The notes under the pieces: model-generated
Databases searched by the model: none
Told to the model about the DNA's origin: nothing
What the model saw: only the letters and a program-made list of their open reading frames with translations
From: Corallococcus caeni
GTDB taxonomy: Bacteria > Myxococcota > Myxococcia > Myxococcales > Myxococcaceae
NCBI RefSeq assembly: GCF_036245865.1
Contig: NZ_BTTW01000003.1
Coordinates: 806,001-870,000 of the forward strand
Reading direction: 5' to 3'
DNA: 64,000 nucleotides
Position numbers and translations under genes: made by a program
In this document: positions 23,601-43,578 of the stretch, piece by piece
Layout of the letters: every line of letters starts with the position of its first letter
Numbering within the stretch: position 1 is the stretch's first letter

Positions 23601-24187
23601 CCGTGGCGCTGGTGCGAGAGGACGTGCCCGGGGACAAGCGGCTCGTCGCCTATGCCGTGGCCCAGCCTGACCAGCGGCTGGACCCGGCCGCGCTGCGGAC
23701 GTTCCTCCTGGAACGCCTGCCCGACTTCATGGTGCCGTCAAGCTTCGTCCCCCTGGACGTCCTGCCGCTCACCGCGAACGAAAAGGTGGACCGCAAGGCC
23801 CTGCCCGCGCCGGAGCAGGCCCTGACGCCCCGGCGCGCGTACGAAGCGCCCCGCACGGAGCTGGAGCAGCAGATCGCCACCTACTGCGCGGAGCTGCTGC
23901 GCGTGGAGCGCGTGGGCGTGCACGACAGCTTCTTCGAGCTGGGCGGACACTCCCTGCTGGCCACGCAGCTGGTGGCGCGCCTGCGTTCGGGCCTGGGGGT
24001 AGAGCTGCCCCTGCGCGACCTCTTCGAGGCACCCACCGTGGCGGGGCTGTCCCTCCACGTCCTGCGGCTCACGGCCCAGCAATCCCAGGAGGACCTGGCG
24101 GGGATGCTGGATCAATTCGAAACGATGAGCGAGTCGGAGCTGCAGGCGCTCCTGGACGCTGAAGACGAACCGCCCACCGGCACCTGA
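6599..24187 (+). CDS. Non-ribosomal peptide synthetase 1: FAAL-ACP and four modules
   Basis: This 5,862-residue megasynthetase reads FAAL-ACP / C-A-PCP-E / C-A-PCP / C-A-PCP-E / C-A-PCP. The phosphopantetheine Ser residues are at about 637 (GLDSLG), 1695, 3212, 4264 and 5785. PCPs followed by an epimerase carry GGDS and the others GGHS. C domains after each epimerase have the DCL signature (YPLSPTQQGML, HHH..DGWS); the others are LCL-like. There is no thioesterase. The C-terminal tail after the last PCP (about 60 residues, Glu/Gln-rich) is probably a docking element for NRPS 2. I chose the start because fatty acyl-AMP ligases begin near TLVDLLDERA; the frame is open further upstream (GTG at 6509) without homology. 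The ribosome binding site is weak. Confidence 0.95.
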   Translation: MKTAASSSSTLVDLLDERAASHGGRTLFFFEEDMEEESSVLSYAGLQQRARRIAAMLQEVSAPGERAVLLYPPGNEYVSGFFGCLAAGVVTVPAYPPDPSRLERTLPRLRAIIQDAQATVVLTNSFILSMADALFELAPDLKHLRWVATDALPEGGESAWRRPELHAGSRAFLQYTSGSTGMPKGVELTHANLLHNLRLIHDAFGMHAGSAGVIWLPPYHDMGLIGGILGTVYGGFSTTLMSPLSFLRKPLRWLEALSRTRGTISGGPNFAFDLCVRKTTEAERAALDLSAWDVAFCGAEPIRPETLERFVQAFAPSGFRREALYPCYGLAEGSLIVSGVQRGTVPLLREVASRELRLGRAQVPEAGAPAQTLVGCGQTLQEQEVLIVEPRTHAPRAPGEVGEIWVKGASVAQGYWRQPELSERTFNARTHDGAGPFLRTGDQGFLQDGQLFVVGRLKDLIIVRGRNHHPQDIEVTAEHASAALRPGCGAAFSVERDGEERLVLVYELDTRRAQEPVEDVARDIAGQVAQAHELRLDHLVLIEPGSLPKTSSGKVQRHACREGWLNQDLRIVASWQASPDGVALALADVPAPAGSEAVPRSVAELEQWLRQNLARRLGVDPGSLDVREPLTRYGLDSLGAVELAHTVEKGLGVTLPMELLLSGPSVAELALRLSAPVAAAAGLPLGRVSREQPLPLSFAQQRLWFLDRLDPASPAYNLCAAVRLDGVLDVAALERAFSEVVRRHEPLRTTFHADAEGHARQHIHPPAPLRLARVDVSSLAPEVRAPEVQRLARELSRRPFDLSTGPLLHVTLARLSDTQHVLVLCMHHIVSDGWSMGVLVREVGALYEAFRQGQPSPLPELAVQYVDHAAWQRDQLQGEAMARQLEWWRGQLSGAPPHLDLPTDAPRPLVQHFDGGSQPVHLPLEVWEPLKVLARSGDATPFMVLLAAFQVLLHRYSGQDDLCVGSPISGRSKGETEGLIGFFVNPLVLRSRRSEGRTFRQLLARVRETTLEAFAHQDVPFEALVDALRPVRELGRSPLFQAQLVMQPDPLPRLSLPGLTLERLPLENPAAKFDLSLALTETAHGLSGSLEYATALFTPATAARMVEHLLTLLQAAVSAPDTLVEALPLGDAAERQRLLRDWATTASPFAPRASVLSLFEEQATLRPQALAVTCEEESLTYARLDARANQLAWHLRSLGVGADSCVALCLERSVDLIVALLGVWKAGAGYVPVDPELPASRRETMVRAVNAAAIITHALPDGTGAPAMAPIVALDTQAALLAGLPTTRPASALESQHLAYVLFTSGSTGHPKGVAVTQGHLLNYVQAATQRLELEACASFALVSTFSADLGNTVLFPALCTGGLLHVITRERASQPADFAAYLQRHPVDCMKIVPSHLAALMTAPEPRWVLPRKRLVLGGEGASWQLLESVHALAPDCEVFNHYGPTETTVGVLAGRVGLPPEQPLPASVPLGRPMANTRVYVLDAALGLAPQGVPGELYVGGEQVTRGYVGQPGLTAERYLPDPFSPEAGARMYRTGDRVRWLADGQLAFLGRVDFQVKLRGFRIELGEVEKALEQSPGVRQAVVVLREDSPGVKRLVAYVVPQVEASALRAHLQAKLPEYMVPSAFVVLEALPLNANGKLDRHALPPPEASAQASFVAPRTPVESQLAQIWAQVLGLPRVSVHDNFFELGGDSIISLQVVARARLVGLSLATRDLFQHQTLEALALVARASSDAVSTEQGPVTGPTALTPIQHHLLHHDAAHAHHFNQALLLASRQPLQPAHLEAALRRLLSHHDALRLRFSRDASDAWASHSVPPEEVDFFLTQVDLSSLPASEQPRALEAEASRLQASFVLSQPPLLRACLFHLGEGAQRLLLVAHHLVVDAVSWRVLVEDLEACYAALLEGRTPALPPKSSSFQTWARRLEAHAASAAFAREASIWHEALGTTPAPLPTDASGPNTHASERRHSLAFDAQETRLLLQEVPTAWRASIDEVLLTALYLALREWTGQTLARVHLEGHGREALFADVDLSRTVGWFTSLVPLQVELPAQGSTGDALRTVRDARRRLPHHGIGFGLLRWLAPHATATSLRDMPLPEVTFNYLGQFDADLASSRFFSLTSEPLGPVASPSGTRLRQLEIIGSVMGGRLQLTFGYSAHRHHESTIATLASRFQHHVRALVAERHSDDARRFSPGDFPLAPLSQPALDTLLRQAPGRVEDVYPLSPTQQGMLFHALVSPGSDVYLLQNSWAVHSALDLEALSRAWHATLQRHPALRASFHWKQLDAPMQLVHAQVPNTFEALDWRAASPAEQEARLAQVISDERRAGFDFTRAPLLRLRAFRLQDAVWRLLFSHHHLMMDGWSLGLVLREVFALYDVFRSGQAPALPTPPPFRDYLGWLRQRDTSGDESFWRGYLAGFRVPTPLPGDTHTGPAPGAHASHPLLEKHLTPEASATLQGFARQHQLTLNTVALATWALVLASYSGEEDVVFGTTLSGRPPELAGSEAMVGMFINTLPLRVRLPAPGAALLPWLKALQEQVAEARQYEFSPLVQVQAWSDLPRGTPLFDSLLVVENYPIDESLRQRSLSLDVRDHHSVERSNYPLGLGIIPGAQVRLLLFHDAPRFPHEAMVRLLEHWRILLEAVASRPQGRLGDLSLLSDAERRQVLVEWNPAAPTDGASSPVHRLFEARVARAPDAPALEHGEERLTYAELNARANQLARHLRRLGVGPELRVALFLERSVDLVVAMLATLKAGGAWLALDPALPSERLTFIAEDASAPVLVTHSALEHLIDRRGYVLQVDEHADRIEREAEGNLDDAWEDASRLAYVIYTSGSTGRPKGTLLTHGGLCNTAVGAGRAHGYREDSRVLQFANASFDASVCEVFATLLSGACLVLANADDLLPVEPLRTLLVDRAISAVTLTPTVLAQLEPRDLPGLQTVISAGEALSPEVARRWSEGRTLLNAYGPTEATICATISGPVQPERPSIGRPLPGAQVYVLDARLAPVAPGMAGELYVGGLGVARGYLGRPDLTAERFVPNPFESHAGARLYRTGDRARWRADGELEYLGRVDFQVKLRGFRIELGEVESALRAAPGVRDAVVVPREDTPGDKRLVAYVVATPESRVEPRALRDLLASRLPDYMVPAAYVALDALPLSTSGKVDRAALPVPDGTGAATAEYLAPRTAIQQGVAAIWREVLGVEQVGLQDEFMALGGHSLLATQVISRVRAAFGVELPLRALFESASLEELSQRVEAATRDVTLLKLPPLRRAPRDQPLPLSFSQQRLWFLEQLEPGLATYHMPAAIRVTGPLDTDAFERGLAEIIRRHDVLRTTLHAAGGEAFQVVSDRTDWRLPRVDLSGLAGEQREAEVRRMALAEATKPFDLTRGPLLRLSLLKLAEGEHQLVVVMHHIIADGWSITVLIQELSALYATFVQGQPSPLPELAVQYADYAVWQREWLREEELERQLSYWRQQLAGAPPVLELATDRPRPSVQTFRGAAFPVHIPRELTAALKALAQREGLTPFMLVLATFQVLLSRYSGQQDISVGSPTAGRRLAELEPLVGFFVNNLVLRTRLDGDPSFREVLRRVWETTLGAYAHQDIPFEKLVEELQPRRDLRHSPLFQVWFVLDKPRLADFTTGGLTLSTVETDAGVSRFDLALFLSDAEDGLTGTLDYNTDLFDASTMARMAEHLRVLMEGIVRAPDTRLSQLPLLPEHERQRLWTNARPAARTLPEVPLVHRLFEAQVARTPEAVALQHGTDALTYGELNARANQLARHLRRVGVGPELLVAVCLEEPREFIIAVLAVLKAGGAWLPLDPTLPSERLAFITSDAWAPVLVTDSSLEYLIDRRGYVLLVDEHADRIEREAEANLEGTSDPSHLAYVIYTSGSTGRPKGTLLTHGGLCNTALQTRDFMDLGPERRLLQFFSTSFDASVSEIFPALLSGATLVLASREEKMPGAPLMELVRQQAVTTLKVTPTVLAQLDPERLSSVRTLVVAGEACTPELVERFAPGRRFVNAYGPTEATVCATVNTAVRAQPLTLGRPFHNVEAYVLDGRGGLVPVGVPGELYLGGVGLARGYLGRPELTAERFVPHPFATDPGARLYRTGDRARWLPDGELESLGRVDFQVKLRGFRIELGEVESVLSQSRSVRDAVVVLREDSPGVKRLVAYVVPHEGQEVEVSALRAHLQAKLPEYMVPSAFVVLEALPFNANGKLDRRALPPPEASASAQTSFVAPRTPVESQLAHIWAQVLGLPRVGVHDNFFELGGDSIISLQVVARARLVGLSLATRELFQHQTLEALALVARASSDAVSTEQGPVTGPTALTPIQHHLLHHDAAHAHHFNQALLLASRQPLQPAHLEAALRRLLSHHDALRLRFSADPSGAWASHGVPPEEVDFFLTQVDLSSLPASEQARALEAEASRLQASFVLSQPPLLRACLFHLGQGAQRLLLVAHHLVVDAVSWRVLIEDLEACYAALLEGRTPQLPPKSSSFQTWARRLEAHAASQAFAREASLWHEALGTAPAPLPTDASGPNTHASERRLALAFDAQETRLLLQEVPTAWRASIDEVLLTALYLALREWTGQALARVHLEGHGREALFADVDVSRTVGWFTSLVPLQVELPAHGSAGDALRTVRDARRRMPHHGIGFGLLRWLAPHDTAASLRDTPVPEVAFNYLGQLDASVTASRFFSLASEAIGPNLAPGGTRLHALELNGSVMGGRLQLTFSYSAHRHDESTIATLASRFQHHLRALVDQRHSSDARRFSPGDFPLASLSQPALDALLRRTGPDIEDVYPLSPTQQGMLFHARLSPDSAVYFEQLSWTVASPLDLTAFLEAWRACIRLHPILRSSFHWEGLESPLQVVHADVALPFEELDWRGLSTAEQQARFEQLLREDKRRGLDLRRAPLIRLTAVQLGEASVRFLWSHHHLLVDGWSLGLLIKEVFSLYDLLRSGAKPEHASRPAFREYIAWLSQRDDSTDEAWWRTYLKGFTSPTPLPLDTRASRPQATARQHTWEQSLPAEVSTSLQSFAREHQLTLPTLAFAAWALVLARASGSRDVVFGNTVAGRPPELPGAESMVGVFINTLPVRVRLPSSTSQVLPWLRELQAQHLDLRQHEHAALVQVQTWSDVPRGTPLFESLLVFENYPLDASLLGPDASVVLRDIHAVEATHYPLTLSVMPGGSTRLRAVYDAARFEDADLQRLMSHWSQALVSLTTHARLDEVSLLSEQERRQVLVDFNADTAERAPEACIHHLFEQQALLRPDAIAVEFGEQRLTYRELDARANQLAWVLRAQGVGPDSLVALCLERSVELILSLLAILKAGGAYLPLDAAYPAQRLALMLEDAPPRLLISSRALRSRLSVPAELPSLLIEDLRLEEQPTTPPRVPLSPRNLAYVDFTSGSTGRPKGVAVEHGSVPRLFHGSACANFGPEESFLLIAPISFDASTLEVWGPLLHGGRLVVFPPRSPGDLRLLRTVLEQHRVTTLHLTAGLFTQVVDLEPDALRGVRQLLTGGDVVSAPHVERVLRTLGLPVTACYGPTEGTLFTSCHRMTRPEDVGGAVPIGRPIHATQVYLLDDALRPVPVGMPGELFIGGDGLARGYLSRPDLTAERFLPHPFATRPGQRVYRTGDLARWTEAGVLEFLGRADTQVKVRGYRIELPEVESALLAHPQVRQAVALVREDVPGDKRLVAYAVAQPDQRLDPAALRTFLLERLPDFMVPSSFVPLDVLPLTANEKVDRKALPAPEQALTPRRAYEAPRTELEQQIATYCAELLRVERVGVHDSFFELGGHSLLATQLVARLRSGLGVELPLRDLFEAPTVAGLSLHVLRLTAQQSQEDLAGMLDQFETMSESELQALLDAEDEPPTGT
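8660..13200 (+). other. NRPS module 1 (C-A-PCP-E), predicted D-Asp
   Basis: The condensation motif HHIVSDGWS is intact (second His about residue 828). The adenylation pocket read against GrsA is D L T K V G H V G K, essentially the published Asp code. The PCP has GGDS. The epimerase has HHLVVDAVSW, EGHGRE and FNYLGQ, all intact, so D-Asp is expected. The C domain accepts the fatty acyl chain. Confidence 0.82.
11353..13215 (+). repeat. Long direct repeat, copy 1 (A-domain tail, PCP, epimerase of module 1)
   Basis: This stretch of about 1.9 kb is nearly identical in DNA and protein to 19045-20925. It starts at the shared REDSPGVKRLVAYVVP and runs through the whole epimerase. The other epimerase of the assembly line (28930-30320) is clearly more diverged, so this pair was recently duplicated or homogenised by gene conversion. 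Confidence 0.85.
13240..16360 (+). other. NRPS module 2 (DCL C-A-PCP), predicted aromatic residue
   Basis: The C domain begins YPLSPTQQGML and has HHHLMMDGWS, matching a D-configured donor from module 1. The pocket reads D A C T I A A I C K, one change from the GrsA Phe code (W239 to C), so Phe, Tyr or a related aromatic acid is likely. No epimerase follows. It is a reasonable candidate target for the CmlA-type hydroxylase, by inference only. Confidence 0.7.
16390..20900 (+). other. NRPS module 3 (LCL C-A-PCP-E), substrate X unassigned
   Basis: C motif HHIIADGWS. The pocket reads D A S K V A A V C K; the frame resembles Tyr-type DASTVAAVCK but has Lys at position 278, so I leave the substrate open. 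The PCP-E segment is nearly identical to that of module 1. The epimerase motifs are intact, so a D residue is expected. Confidence 0.65.
19045..20925 (+). repeat. Long direct repeat, copy 2 (A-domain tail, PCP, epimerase of module 3)
   Basis: Partner of 11353-13215. Differences are scattered single bases plus a few short in-frame insertions near the A/PCP linker. The flanking adenylation cores differ in specificity code, so the identity is limited to the non-selective domains. Confidence 0.85.
20950..24090 (+). other. NRPS module 4 (DCL C-A-PCP), substrate Z unassigned
   Basis: The C domain has the D-donor signature expected after an epimerase. The pocket reads D A L H L G C L F K, with the segment LHLTAGLF seen in some hydroxyphenylglycine-type domains; no published code known to me matches. 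The PCP is of the GGHS type. The chain passes from here to module 5 on NRPS 2. Confidence 0.65.
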
Positions 24188-24235
24188 GACGCGCCGGTGG
24201 TGTTCCCCTTTCGCTGATGGAAACAAGGTGACGTG

Positions 24236-25609
24236 ATGGCAAGCACACCCCTCTCCCCCCTCCCTCCGGGCCGGCGGCGGCACTGGTTGATGGGCACGGG
24301 CGTGAATCAGATCAAGGACGCGCTGGGCATGCTGGTGCGCGAGCAGCGCCGCCACGGCGACGTCGTCTACTTCCGCATGTTCGACGGTCCCACCCTCCTT
24401 CTGTCCCACCCCGAGTACGCGCAGCGGGTGATGGTGGACAACGCCCGCAACTACCGCCATCCGGGCCCAGAGCAGGGCTTCAACGGGCCGCTGATGGGCC
24501 GGGGCCTGTTCGCCAGCCGCGGCGACTTCTGGATGCGCCAGCGGCGCATGGTGCAGCCCGCCTTCCACCGCCCCCGCCTGCCCCCCATGGTGGACGGTCT
24601 GGTGGCGGGCACCGAGGCAATGGCCCGTCGCTGGGAGCCCCATGTCGCCTCCGGCCAACCCCTGGAGCTGCTGGATGAGATGCGGCGCCTCTCCATCTCC
24701 CTGCTGGGGCGGTCCATCTTCTCCCGCGACGTGTACGAGGACAGCCCGGCGCTGCGCGAGGCGCTCGATTTCTTCACGCGCGACAGCCACGGCCCCCGCG
24801 ACTCCGTGGTGAAGGTCGTCAGCCAGCTCCTGCGGCTGCGCCCCGGCCACCACGCGAAGTTCATGGCCGCCATCGAGAAGTTGAACGGAGTGCTCTATCC
24901 CCTCATCACCGAGCGAAGGCAGTCGGCGTCACCGGGGGACGACGTGCTGGGCGTCTTGATGTCCGCGCGTGACGCGCAGGGCGAGGGGATGACGGACCGG
25001 GAGGTTCGCGACGAACTGGTCTCGCTCTTCGTCGGAGGACAGGAAGCCACCGCGGTCGCGCTCACCTGGGTCTGGCACATGCTCATGCGCCACCCGGAGG
25101 TGGAGCAGCGCGTCCGCCAGGAGGTGAAGGACGTGTGCCTGGGGCAGCCGCCCACCGCCACCTCCGTGCAGGGCCTGGCCTACCTGCGCGCGGTGGTACA
25201 GGAGACCCTGCGCCTGCACCCACCCGCCTGGCAGTTCGCGCGACAGGCACGCGAGGAAGACACGATCGGCGGCTGGAAGGTCCACCCCGGCATGCGCGTG
25301 ATGATCTCCCCGTACATCCTCCACCGTCACCCCAGCGCGTGGGAGGACCCCGAGCGCTTCATGCCCGAGCGCTTCCTGTCGGAGCCGCGCGAGCAGAAGT
25401 TGCAGCGCATCGCGTACATGCCGTTCGGCGCCGGGCAACGGCTGTGCATCGGCAACCACTTCACGCTCCTGCTGATGACCACGGTCTTCGCCACGTTGCT
25501 GCCGCGCTTCCAGGCGCGCCCGACGTCCCACGGGCCCGTGGTCACCATGTCTGGCTCCACCTACCGGCCGCGCAACGGGCTCAAGGCCACGCTGCACCCG
25601 GTGGCCTGA
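24236..25609 (+). CDS. Cytochrome P450 with Ala in place of the catalytic I-helix Thr
   Basis: This 457-residue P450 sits between the two NRPS genes. The ExxR motif is ETLR, and the heme loop is FGAGQRLCIG with the thiolate Cys at residue 404. The I-helix reads GGQEATA where this group normally has AGHETTA: Glu270 is kept but the conserved Thr is Ala271. That Thr normally helps protonate bound oxygen; P450eryF, which has Ala there, uses a substrate hydroxyl instead. The location suggests oxidation of a carrier-bound residue or of the finished lipopeptide. It starts 48 bases after NRPS 1 with AAGGTG upstream; an in-frame GTG lies at 24233. The reaction cannot be deduced from sequence. Confidence 0.92.
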   Translation: MASTPLSPLPPGRRRHWLMGTGVNQIKDALGMLVREQRRHGDVVYFRMFDGPTLLLSHPEYAQRVMVDNARNYRHPGPEQGFNGPLMGRGLFASRGDFWMRQRRMVQPAFHRPRLPPMVDGLVAGTEAMARRWEPHVASGQPLELLDEMRRLSISLLGRSIFSRDVYEDSPALREALDFFTRDSHGPRDSVVKVVSQLLRLRPGHHAKFMAAIEKLNGVLYPLITERRQSASPGDDVLGVLMSARDAQGEGMTDREVRDELVSLFVGGQEATAVALTWVWHMLMRHPEVEQRVRQEVKDVCLGQPPTATSVQGLAYLRAVVQETLRLHPPAWQFARQAREEDTIGGWKVHPGMRVMISPYILHRHPSAWEDPERFMPERFLSEPREQKLQRIAYMPFGAGQRLCIGNHFTLLLMTTVFATLLPRFQARPTSHGPVVTMSGSTYRPRNGLKATLHPVA

Positions 25610-25659
25610 CGCCCGCCCCATTTCTTCCGTCCCCTGCCGCCGTTCCGGATCTCCGCGAT

Positions 25660-41277
<15,618 letters not shown>

Positions 41278-41297
41278 CAAGCCCGGGGATGACGGGC

Positions 41298-41326
41298 TGG
41301 ACATCGCCTCGCGGAGGCGATGTCCA
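41298..41326. terminator. 13-bp perfect hairpin between convergent NRPS 2 and Mur-ligase genes
   Basis: TGGACATCGCCTC, loop gcg, then its exact complement. It lies two bases from the stop codon of the minus-strand gene and about 20 from that of NRPS 2. No U-tract flanks it on either side, so it may act as a two-way transcription barrier or an mRNA 3'-end stabiliser. Confidence 0.6.
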
Positions 41327-41328
41327 AC

Positions 41329-42630
41329 CTATGTGCCTTGCCGTCGGGTGTTGAAGGCATGGGCCTTGCGGCTCTTCCACTCTGGAGACTGGCGGACCAG
41401 GCGAACCGTGTCCGCCGGGTTCGCCAGCAACTTCGCGGTGGCCTCCTCGCAGAAGATTCCCTCCTGGGACCCCTTCACGAGCACCGTGTCTCCATTCTTC
41501 AGGAGCCCCGCGACGAACTCGCCAGCCTCATGGGGAGTGTCGAAACATTTGATTTTATCATCGCCAAGGCCTGCGGCCCTGGCGGGTTCCACGTACTGCC
41601 TGGCCAGCTTCGCGACCGTGACCAGCAGATCGAGCCGAGCGCAGTGGCCACCGAGCTGCCTGTAGTACTTCTCCCCGTCCGAGCCCAAGTCATTCATCCC
41701 GCCCAGAATGGCGATCTTCCGACCGGGCAGCTCATGAAGGGTGTCGAGGGCCGCAATCATGGCCTCCGGGCTCGCATTGTAAGAATCATCGAGAATCAGG
41801 CTGCCGTTCTGGCCTTCCAGCGAATTCATCCGGCCAGGCACTGGCTGGATTCGCTCGACTCCGGCCTTGATCTCGTCTGGCGTCATGCCCAGCAGCTCGC
41901 CAACGGCGGCGGCCGCGGCGACCGCTTCAGCCAGGTGTCTCCCCACCATTCGAACGGACGCGTCCACCTCCCTTTTTCCCAGGACCAGGGTCCCTTCAAA
42001 GCCGTCCGCGGCGGAGTAACTCCGGATGCTGTAGCGATAGTCTCCTTTCGAGGTGCCATAGGTGTGCAGCTTGCTCGCAGCCATCGTGGCCAACTTGGAG
42101 GCAAACCGCTCCTCCTCGGCGTTCACCAGCGCGATCTGGCTGAGCTCCCCCAACGAAAACTTCTCGTCTACGATTGCCTCGATGCTCCCAAAGCCCTTGA
42201 GGTGCGCGGGCTTGGCGGCGGTGACCACGCCAATCCTGGGCTTGAGAAATGAAAAATAGCCGATATCCCCTCTGCGGCCCGCCCCCAGCTCCTGGACGAT
42301 CACGTCATACCGAAGCGGTTTCTTGAGACGGCGATTCATCTCCCACACCACACCCATCCAGCCCTTCAGATTGAAGAAACTACCGGGCGACTCCAGCTCG
42401 AAGATGGCCAGTGGAACGCCCGTCTCGCTGTTGTAGTTCCCTGGATGGGCCAGCACCTTGAACCGCTGCTCCAGGACTTTCGCGATGGCAAGCTTCGTGG
42501 TGGTCTTGCCCACGCTCCCGGTGACTCCCACGATCATCACCTGGGGATTCTTCTTCAGGTAGCGCATGAGCTGGATCTTCAAGACCCAGCCAACGATGCG
42601 CGCTGCACCATTCCACACAATGCGTATCAT
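41329..42630 (-). CDS. Mur ligase family protein (MurF-like) lacking the N-terminal UDP-sugar-binding domain
   Basis: This 433-residue ATP-dependent amide ligase has the P-loop GVTGSVGKTT (Lys42) and MurF-type motifs NYNSETGVP and DDSYNASPEAM, followed by the C-terminal Mur-ligase domain. MurF adds D-Ala-D-Ala to UDP-MurNAc-tripeptide, but its P-loop normally follows an N-terminal domain of roughly 80-100 residues that holds the UDP-sugar. Here only about 30 mostly hydrophobic or basic residues precede it, so a different acyl substrate is likely. I chose the ATG at 42630 because AAGG lies upstream; the longer frame adds residues without homology. Base composition is visibly less G+C-rich than in the NRPS genes, suggesting separate acquisition. 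It is convergent with NRPS 2. An accessory peptidoglycan role is also possible. Confidence 0.8.
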   Translation of the reverse strand: MIRIVWNGAARIVGWVLKIQLMRYLKKNPQVMIVGVTGSVGKTTTKLAIAKVLEQRFKVLAHPGNYNSETGVPLAIFELESPGSFFNLKGWMGVVWEMNRRLKKPLRYDVIVQELGAGRRGDIGYFSFLKPRIGVVTAAKPAHLKGFGSIEAIVDEKFSLGELSQIALVNAEEERFASKLATMAASKLHTYGTSKGDYRYSIRSYSAADGFEGTLVLGKREVDASVRMVGRHLAEAVAAAAAVGELLGMTPDEIKAGVERIQPVPGRMNSLEGQNGSLILDDSYNASPEAMIAALDTLHELPGRKIAILGGMNDLGSDGEKYYRQLGGHCARLDLLVTVAKLARQYVEPARAAGLGDDKIKCFDTPHEAGEFVAGLLKNGDTVLVKGSQEGIFCEEATAKLLANPADTVRLVRQSPEWKSRKAHAFNTRRQGT

Positions 42631-42785
42631 CTGTATGCCTTCATGGCCCGTGCACAGACCTTCAGACCTTGGTAACAAACACCGGATCCAACGGCCTTCC
42701 GTGCTTGGCATGCTAGCCAAGAGAGGTCCGGAAAGCATAGATTTCACGAAGCCGGGAGTCCCCCGGAACGAAGAGGCCCCCCCGG
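42631..42785. promoter_or_regulatory. Divergent intergenic region between Mur-ligase and glycosyltransferase genes
   Basis: These 155 bases separate two divergent genes and are relatively A+T-rich. They should hold both promoters. No convincing -35/-10 or dyad was found. Confidence 0.35.
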
Positions 42786-43544
42786 GTGAACGAGATCAAG
42801 CTCAGCGTCGTCATGCCCTACTACAAGCGCATCCGGGAGTTCCAACGGGTGCTGCCGCTGAACGCGCGCTACTTCAGCCGGCCGGAGTATGAAGTCGTCC
42901 TCTCGCTGGATGAGCCGAGTGAAGAGGCAGAGTTGCGGCGCGTCATCCGGGACTTCCCCTCCATCCGGTGGCGCGTGCTGGTGAACGACTTCGACCATCC
43001 GTGGCGCCCGCCGTGCCGAGCCATCAACGTGGGCGTGCGGCACGCGCTGGGTGAGAACGTGCTCGTCGTCTCTCCCGAGTCCGCCTTCATCACGGACGTG
43101 CCGGCGCTGGGGCTTGAACACATCGCGGCGAACCCTGGGACCGCCGCGCTGGGCCGCGTGTGCTTCGCGACGTTCGACGCCCTGGAGGCCCACGAAGGCT
43201 CGCTGGAGAAGGCCAGCGCGCCGCCCTGGCACTTCTACGGCTCCATCTGCGTGCCACGGGAGCGCCTGTTCCTCATCAACGGGTACGACGAGGGCTTTGA
43301 TCGCTGGGGCGGGGACGACGACAACCTCCGCATCCGGCTGATGCAGACGGAGACCTACCAGCACCCGTTGGACGACATGCGCATCGTCCACCTGTCCTTC
43401 GAGGCGCGGAAGGTGCGGCAGGCGGCGGAGCCCCCCACGCCCGAGTACGCGGAGCGCATCTTCAACCCCGCCTCCCCCCAGGCCAACCCCGACGGCTGGG
43501 GCGAGAGCTTCCAGCGAGTGGCCTTCGACTGGCGCCGACAGTGA
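42786..43544 (+). CDS. Family 2 (GT-A) glycosyltransferase
   Basis: This 252-residue soluble protein starts at a GTG. It opens with LSVVMPYYKR, the first strand of a GT-A nucleotide-sugar-binding fold. A late WGGDDDNLRIR segment resembles the acidic acceptor-side motif of galactosyltransferase-like GT2 enzymes. The usual central DxD is not obvious; SPESAF may occupy its place. No membrane segment is present. It is the first of three co-directional glycosyltransferase genes separated by gaps of 34 and 10 bases, so they form an operon. The substrate may be the lipopeptide product or a cell-surface glycan; the sequence does not decide. Confidence 0.8.
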   Translation: MNEIKLSVVMPYYKRIREFQRVLPLNARYFSRPEYEVVLSLDEPSEEAELRRVIRDFPSIRWRVLVNDFDHPWRPPCRAINVGVRHALGENVLVVSPESAFITDVPALGLEHIAANPGTAALGRVCFATFDALEAHEGSLEKASAPPWHFYGSICVPRERLFLINGYDEGFDRWGGDDDNLRIRLMQTETYQHPLDDMRIVHLSFEARKVRQAAEPPTPEYAERIFNPASPQANPDGWGESFQRVAFDWRRQ

Positions 43545-43578
43545 GCCCCGGAACCCTTCGCGCAAAGGACAACCGCCC

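Noticed and set aside
25135..25659. Upstream extension of NRPS 2 inside the P450 gene
   Set aside because: The P450 frame is complete and conserved there. A typical NRPS N-terminus starts at 25660.
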